Below are positions 59,020 through 64,000 of a stretch of 64,000 nt of DNA, in pieces (position 1 is the stretch's first letter; each line of letters opens with the position of its first letter). Where the stretch lies: positions 61,001 through 125,000 of the forward strand of contig WBZZ01001242.1 in NCBI GenBank assembly GCA_019918135.1, read 5' to 3'. The notes beneath the pieces were generated by a model, which saw nothing but the letters and a program-made list of their open reading frames with translations, was not told the origin of the DNA and did not search any database. The translations under genes were made by a program, and so were the position numbers. This stretch comes from Paulinella micropora (taxonomy: Eukaryota > Cercozoa > Imbricatea > Euglyphida > Paulinellidae).

Positions 59020-59248
59020 TGGGTGATAATCTTAGTTTTTCCTTATTAAACGCACGTTTTCTTTGTACACTTGCGTCAAACCCCCGATAAAAAATATGAA
59101 CGTTCTGGGTTGTAGCCGACTTCTTCTCTAGCGAAGATGCAGAGCTGGACACGACCTTCACCAGCTTTGGCAAATCCTCTGTCTTATCGTTGCTTATTTT
59201 TGTTAGCCCGAGCAGGTTTGTATAGTATTCTCGTCGAGTTGCTGACAC
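59020..59248 (-). pseudogene. Coding remnant without ATG
   Basis: The minus strand reads REYYTNLLGLTKISNDKTED, LPKLVKVVSSSASSLEKKSA and IFYRGFDASVQRKRAFN in one frame from a GTG at 59248. Beyond 58974 it would be antisense to the nuclease gene. Not recognised. Confidence 0.35.
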
Positions 59249-59284
59249 GTGTCATAGGAGAATAACAAAGTGATATTTACTTTC

Positions 59285-59700
59285 AGCAAAACTGATCAAC
59301 TCATGGACGCAATGACCTGTGTCAGCAGCTCTACAAATGTTGACTTTTTCAGCTCGAGCCTCTCAAAAATGAAGCCTGCTCTGGCCTCTGCCCGTGGCAC
59401 CTGAGGTCCCCGGATGCTGTTTCCGCGCGGCAAGAGACATCGCTCGCAGTAGGGGACGTGCCTCGCTTGCCAGTCTCTAGCCAATAGCATTCTCTAGCTC
59501 ACTCGTGTTTCACTACCCCGCCTCAGATCTTATTTGTTTCGTTTGTAAAAATAAAACAAATTCGACAGTTTAGGCAAAAGGACGGGGTGTTGGGGGGAAG
59601 GGGGGGGGGGGGGGAGAACGAGTAGACAGAAAGTCTGGGACAGGGGGAGGAGGGCGCTTGCCCCTCCCCCCTCCCAGCCCCGGGTAAGCGGGGCTGGTCA
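59285..59700. repeat. Direct repeat flanking the 49-59 kb block, right copy
   Basis: Same sequence blocks as 48812-49060 plus an extra 100-bp piece (about 59362-59458) and a G run (59596-59613). On the minus strand it reads STFVELLTQVIASMS, related to the start of the neighbouring nuclease gene. Ends with a hairpin like that at 49035. Confidence 0.9.
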
Positions 59701-60057
59701 AGCGCGGTGCGCAAGATCTGCGGAAATATCTGCGGGAATATGACAAGTGAGAAAAAAAATTGGAATGCGTTTGCACGCACAAACAAGGGAAGAGAGAGAG
59801 GGGGGCACACCCCTGCCACTTCTTCCCCCCTCTTTCTCTCCCTCCCTCCCCTTTGCCTTCCCCCCTTCCCCCTTCCCCGGTCTGTTTCTTTGGTTGTCGG
59901 GCAAAAAAAAGATTTTTTTTCCTGATTTAATATTTCAGCGGAGTTTCCGCAGATTTTGCGCACGGTGGCAGGGCCATGACTCTGAGGAGTTCAACACGAC
60001 CCACTCGCGGGATCCCCCCGAACGAGCCTGCCGTCGAGCAGTCTTGCTGGCTGCTGC

Positions 60058-61250
60058 TTGCGATTGCCCGATAATCTCTGGCCGTTGGTGAGAAACCTGG
60101 CAGGCGCAGAGGAAGCCGGCAGGCTCGCTCTCGCGTGCCGAGATTCCTTGGCTTTAGTCCAGGGGCCTGCCTTCTGGAGAAACTACGAGCAGCCACCCCG
60201 CCTAGAGTTCTCAAACGAGCAGCACCGGAGAATACTCATGTTCTTTACTCGCGGCTGCCTCAAAGCTAAATGGCCTTTACAACAGTTGGTGCTAGAACAG
60301 CCCCCGCCGCCACCAAGACCGCCAACGCTGGTCGGACTACCAGGGCTATTCCCTAGACGGAGTTACGGTAGAAACCTTGATCTTGGAGGGCGCTTCACCA
60401 GTGTGATCAGATTACAGACAGAGGGCTGGCACACCTATGCTCGATGCCTAAACTCAAGAAACTCTGCCTAGCCTCTTGCGGCCAAATCAATGGCTCCGGC
60501 CTGCAGAACCTGCAGATCACGGGGCTGACATTGCGCAAATTACCTACGAGCGTCCTTCAGCTTTGCGAGCCTTCGCTCGCGAAGCTACAGGAGCTGGACT
60601 TGTTAGACTTTGGGCCCCTCTCAGCACCTGAAATAAGGGCGCTTAATAAAAACCTCACACAGCTCAGGCTAGCTCTTGACCGTGACTTTTCGAATGAGCT
60701 GCTTGACGAAATAGTCGGCTTGCAGGGCCTGCAGGCCCTGTGCCTATCAGAGTGTAGGAGCATCACCCTGAGGGGCTTGGCTAAATTGCAACGCTGCCCC
60801 GCGCTCCAAGAACTGCGTTTGGGACAGGCAAATTTATTTGCAGACCTCAGTGTACTGCATGCGTTTCGCTCGCTTCGCACTTTGAAACTGTCGCGCTGTG
60901 GAGTTCCAATCAGTACAAATATATTTAGGAGCTTACCTACGGGACTCACAGGCTGCAAGAGCCTACAACGGCTAGTGTTGAGGTTATACCTCATAACCAA
61001 CTCGATTCTCTCCGAGTTAAAGCAGTGTCATAGGCTGCAAGAACTAGAATTTAATTGGTGCTGTTTCAATGAAGACATTGTCGAGCTGAGGCATTGCCGA
61101 GCGTTGCGGAAGGTTACGTTCAGCGAGTACGGAATTCCGCCAGAAGAGATGCTGCATCGGCTCAAGCAGGCCAGGCCCGGTTTGCAAGTTGATTGGCAGG
61201 ATTCTCCTGCCAATGAACTGGAAGAGCCATGGGATTCTTGTACGCCACCT
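60058..61250 (+). pseudogene. F-box/LRR gene with two frameshifts
   Basis: The first frame has an F-box (LPDNLWPLVRNLAGAEEAGR, LALACRDSLALV). A middle piece (YSLDGVTVETLILEGAS, about 60340-60400) is in a second frame. From 60402 a third frame carries long, regular Cys-containing LRRs (CDQITDRGLAHLCSMPKLKK and onward) to about 61200. With both shifts removed it would be an intact F-box/LRR adaptor of about 380 residues. The open frame continues to 61583 but reads through repeat sequence after 61230. An in-frame ATG at 60444 could express the LRR part alone. Confidence 0.65.
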
Positions 61251-61560
61251 CGTTCTTTTTATTTAAAAAAAAATGTAAACCAAGATTTAGGCGAGGGAGC
61301 CCCCGTCTGTTTCTTTGGTTGTCGGGCAAAAAAGAACTGGCTCTTTTCATATTCCCGAAGCCAATGCTTCTGGCTAGCAAGGGGCCCGTTTTCAGGGGCT
61401 TTCGATGGGCGGCACGTCGTGCCTGAAATAAAGGCTGCTTACGGCTACCTGGCGCTCGAGCTGCGCGGGGGGCAGGCGGTGGAAACATGCATCCGGGTCT
61501 TTGCAGGTTGTAGTGCTTTAATAAAAGAAATCGACATTCTTGGCGCCGCTCTCCCCTCTC

Positions 61561-61914
61561 TTATTTCTCAGTGCCAAAGATAAGAGCTTTGTCAGGGATT
61601 TTTCTCCCTACCCCACCCCTCTCCCGCTCCCCGTTTTCAAACCTTGCAGTTTCTTTGTTGGGTACTGGCAGACTAAAAACCAGCTTGCCCGTGATTACAT
61701 ATTCCGAACGGGGGCACACGCTCACTGTGTCGAAGGCGCTACCGCGCAGCACACCCGCAGGCTCGCGACTTAGTTCCAGCCGCAACCAGCCGTCGGCCTC
61801 ATGCCTGTCACGAGTCAGGTCAATCCGAAATTCCTGGCGCCGTCCCGCGCCTAAAATCCCGGGTCGGGCGGGCTCCCCCTGTACTGTCAGCGCTCTCGGT
61901 AGATGGTGCGGTCC
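61561..61914 (-). pseudogene. Coding remnant, start missing
   Basis: A 118-codon minus-strand frame without ATG: GRRQEFRIDLTRDRHEADGW, LRLELSREPAGVLRGSAFDT and YVITGKLVFSLPVPNKETAR look like a beta-rich protein. It ends in a CAGTGCCAAAGATAAGAGCT element. Not recognised. Confidence 0.4.
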
Positions 61915-62089
61915 CTATTTTATGTGTGCCTGAGCAAGTGCCCCCCATCTCTCTTCCCCTCTCCCTTGTCAAGACTTTTTTAATTACATTTTTTTACTTT
62001 CCTGGCTTCCCTCTCCCAGCTCTCTCTATCAAATGCAAAACTTTGTTGGGGGATTTTTTTTAATTACATTTTTTTGTAGCTTCTGCGCC

Positions 62090-62303
62090 CTTCCCTTCCC
62101 CCTGTTCCTTGAGCCCCCCGGGCTCAGGGGGCTCAGAGCGGGGAGGAAGAAAAAAAGGGGGGGGCGCCCCCCCCCCTTTTTTGGGAAGAAGGGAGAAAGA
62201 AGGAAGGCAAGGGGGGGGGTTGGGGGGGGGGGGGACGTCCCCCCCCCTTTTTTTTCTCCCCCCCCCACCTGAGCCCCCTGAGCCCGGGGGGCTCAAAGAA
62301 CAT
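62090..62303. repeat. Foldback element
   Basis: Arms TTGAGCCCCCCGGGCTCAGG and its inverse enclose about 150 bp made of A-run/G-run CG C-run/T-run blocks (AAAAAAAGGGGG...CCCCCTTTTTT). It can pair with itself almost end to end. Confidence 0.85.
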
Positions 62304-62349
62304 AGCTGTACCTCTCCCTTCTTTCCCCCTCCCTCTTAATCTCCTAGTT

Positions 62350-64000
62350 TTCAGTGCCAAGTGTAACACTTTGTCGAGCTTTTAATTCAGTGTATTTCCC
62401 TTTTTTTTTCACTCTATCGCGGGGCTAGCCGGGGTCGAATTTTGGAAGTGTTGTGGCTAGGAGGGGTAACAGGGGGCAAGGGGAAGAGGGGGGAACGGGG
62501 GGTGGAGGAGCAACCCCCCCTACCTCTCCCTCCTCCTCTTCCTCTTTCTCCCTCCTTTTTGCCTCCCCCTTCCCCCCCGCCCATCTGTTTCTTTGGTTGT
62601 TGCGCAAAAAAAAAAATTTTTCCCTGATTTCATATTCCTGCAGATATTTTTCTGACCTTGCGCACTGTGACCGAGCCATGGCTTCCGACATGACGCCGTC
62701 GGACTCGTGAGGCCCTTGTCCACCTCAAGGAGCAGGGGGAGGGAGGGGCGCAGAAGCTACAAAAAATACATTTCATTCCTCAACTAAGCCCCCTCTTCCC
62801 CCTGCCTCAGTGCCAAGTATAAGACTTTGTCGAGCTTTAATTCAGCGTGATTTAGAACTTCTTAGCGCGCTCCCTGGCAATGAAGAATATGCATAGATAT
62901 ATCGTGCTTGCTCTCTCCCCTGCCTCCTTCCTCCCCCTCTCCTAGTTCTCAGTGTCAAGTGTTAAACTTTGTCGAGTTTTAATTTAAAACAAAACTTTTT
63001 TTTGCACTTTCCTGGCGCTTCACTCCCATGCTTCTTCCCGCTCCCTCTTCTAATTTTCCGTGCCAAGTGTAAGACCGTCAAACTTTCATGAAAAAAAATT
63101 TTTGCACTTTATTGGCGCAGTGGAGTCTCACCGTCTGCTACGAATCGGGCACTGGCTTAGACATCGGCTCAGAGCAGGGCTTGTCCCTCTCTTTCCTAGT
63201 TCTCAGTGCCAAGATTAAAACTTTGTCAAGGATTTTTTTATTTGCGCTGATTTTTGTACACCGGCAAAGCGCGCCCCCCTGCCCCTCCCCCTTCGCAGTC
63301 CCACTCCCTGCTGTCAGACGGGTGTGTGGGGGGAGAGAAAGACAATTAGTGCTTCTTCCATCACAGGGCGCCGTCGTCGGGAGTCGTGAGGCCCTTGTCC
63401 ATCTGGCACAGGAGGGAAGAACAGAGGGGAAGGGCGCAGAAGCTACAAAAAATACATTAAACGCCTCCACTAAGCCCCTGCTATTTGACAGGGGTATGCA
63501 TGGACATATCGTGCTTGCTCCCTCCCCTGCCTCTTCCGTTCCTAGTTCTCAGTGCAAGAATTAAAGCTTTGCCATAAATTTTTTCAAGTTTTGTACACCG
63601 GCGAAGTACGCCCCTGCCCTCCCCTTCTCTCGGCCGCCCCCTGTTCTCAGTGTTAAGTGTAAGACTTTGTCGAGTTTTAATTAAAAGACTTTTTTTTTGC
63701 AAATTCTTGGACCCTTCCATCTCCGCCGTAGGGCTGTGCTGGAGCACTGCGCGCAAGATCTGCGGAAACTCCGCGGAAATATGAAAAGTAAAAAAGATTT
63801 TTTGAAATGCGTTTGCACGCACAAACAAAAAACGAGGGGGGTAACAGGGGACAAGGAGAAGAGGGGGGGGGGTGAGAAAGGAGCACTCTCCTCCCCTTCC
63901 CTTCTCCCTTTGCTAGTCTGTTTCTTTGGTTGTCGGGCACTGGGTTTTTTTTCCTGATTTCATATTTTTCTGACCTTGCGACTTCTTGCTAATTAAACAA
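62350..64000. repeat. Mosaic repeat block at window end
   Basis: Same modules as at 30.3-34.6 kb: CAGTGCCAAGTGTAACACTT (62355), MITE-like left end (62625-62690), GCAGAAGCTACAAAAAA (62751, 63438), further CAGTGYCAAG elements (62809, 62958, 63207, 63650), TGTACACCGGCAAAGCGC (63255), MITE-like right end (63748-63790). No gene supported. Confidence 0.85.

Noticed and set aside
1..64000. rRNA genes, replication origin, integrase or transposase genes
   Set aside because: None could be recognised on either strand.

Overview
This window looks like an accessory region of a large eukaryotic-type DNA genome. A giant DNA virus of a protist (Nucleocytoviricota-like) is the best fit, and a protist genome carrying viral genes is the main alternative. 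The protein-coding repertoire is eukaryote/giant-virus in style: F-box/LRR, MYND, RING, Sel1, a large GTPase, and a D5-like primase fragment next to a putative nuclease. Long ORFs run without introns, AATAAA-type signals follow several of them, and there are no bacterial operons, Shine-Dalgarno sites, rRNA or tRNA genes. I could not find a hallmark gene (capsid, polymerase B, packaging ATPase), so the lineage is not settled.

Layout. 0-3.1 kb holds two members of a Sel1-like gene family, the second with a broken 5' end. 3.4-6.9 kb is a ten-unit tandem array with a four-unit higher-order period of about 1.46 kb. 6.9-16.2 kb mixes interspersed repeats and gene fragments with three good genes: a MYND protein, a membrane/coiled-coil protein and a 767-aa large GTPase resembling the SLIP-GC type. 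16.4-18.1 kb is a third, degraded Sel1-like family copy. 18.2-38 kb is dominated by repeats (a MITE-like family with terminal inverted repeats, short elements starting CAGTGCCAAG, and foldback C/G-rich elements). Small genes and many broken coding remnants are embedded in it. 38-48 kb has RING, F-box/LRR and Cys-rich genes, again mixed with broken copies. 49.3-59 kb is the most gene-dense and best preserved block. It is flanked by a direct repeat (about 48.8-49.06 and 59.28-59.70 kb). It contains a coiled-coil zinc-ribbon protein, a 383-aa protein, a 684-aa F-box/LRR protein, a 678-aa protein resembling the part of D5-type primases just before the helicase, and a 436-aa putative nuclease 30 nt downstream. 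60-64 kb returns to broken F-box/LRR genes and repeats.

How it fits together. The preserved genes suggest host-interaction functions (ubiquitin-pathway adaptors: F-box, RING, MYND, Sel1) and a small DNA-processing pair at 55.6-59.0 kb. The rest shows repeated duplication, deletion between short direct repeats, and joining of unrelated gene fragments. At least six F-box/LRR remnants, five Sel1-like family pieces, two MYND copies and three pieces of a small 95-aa gene are present. Many broken copies differ from intact paralogues by a single 1-nt shift, so read errors in homopolymers cannot be excluded without the raw data.
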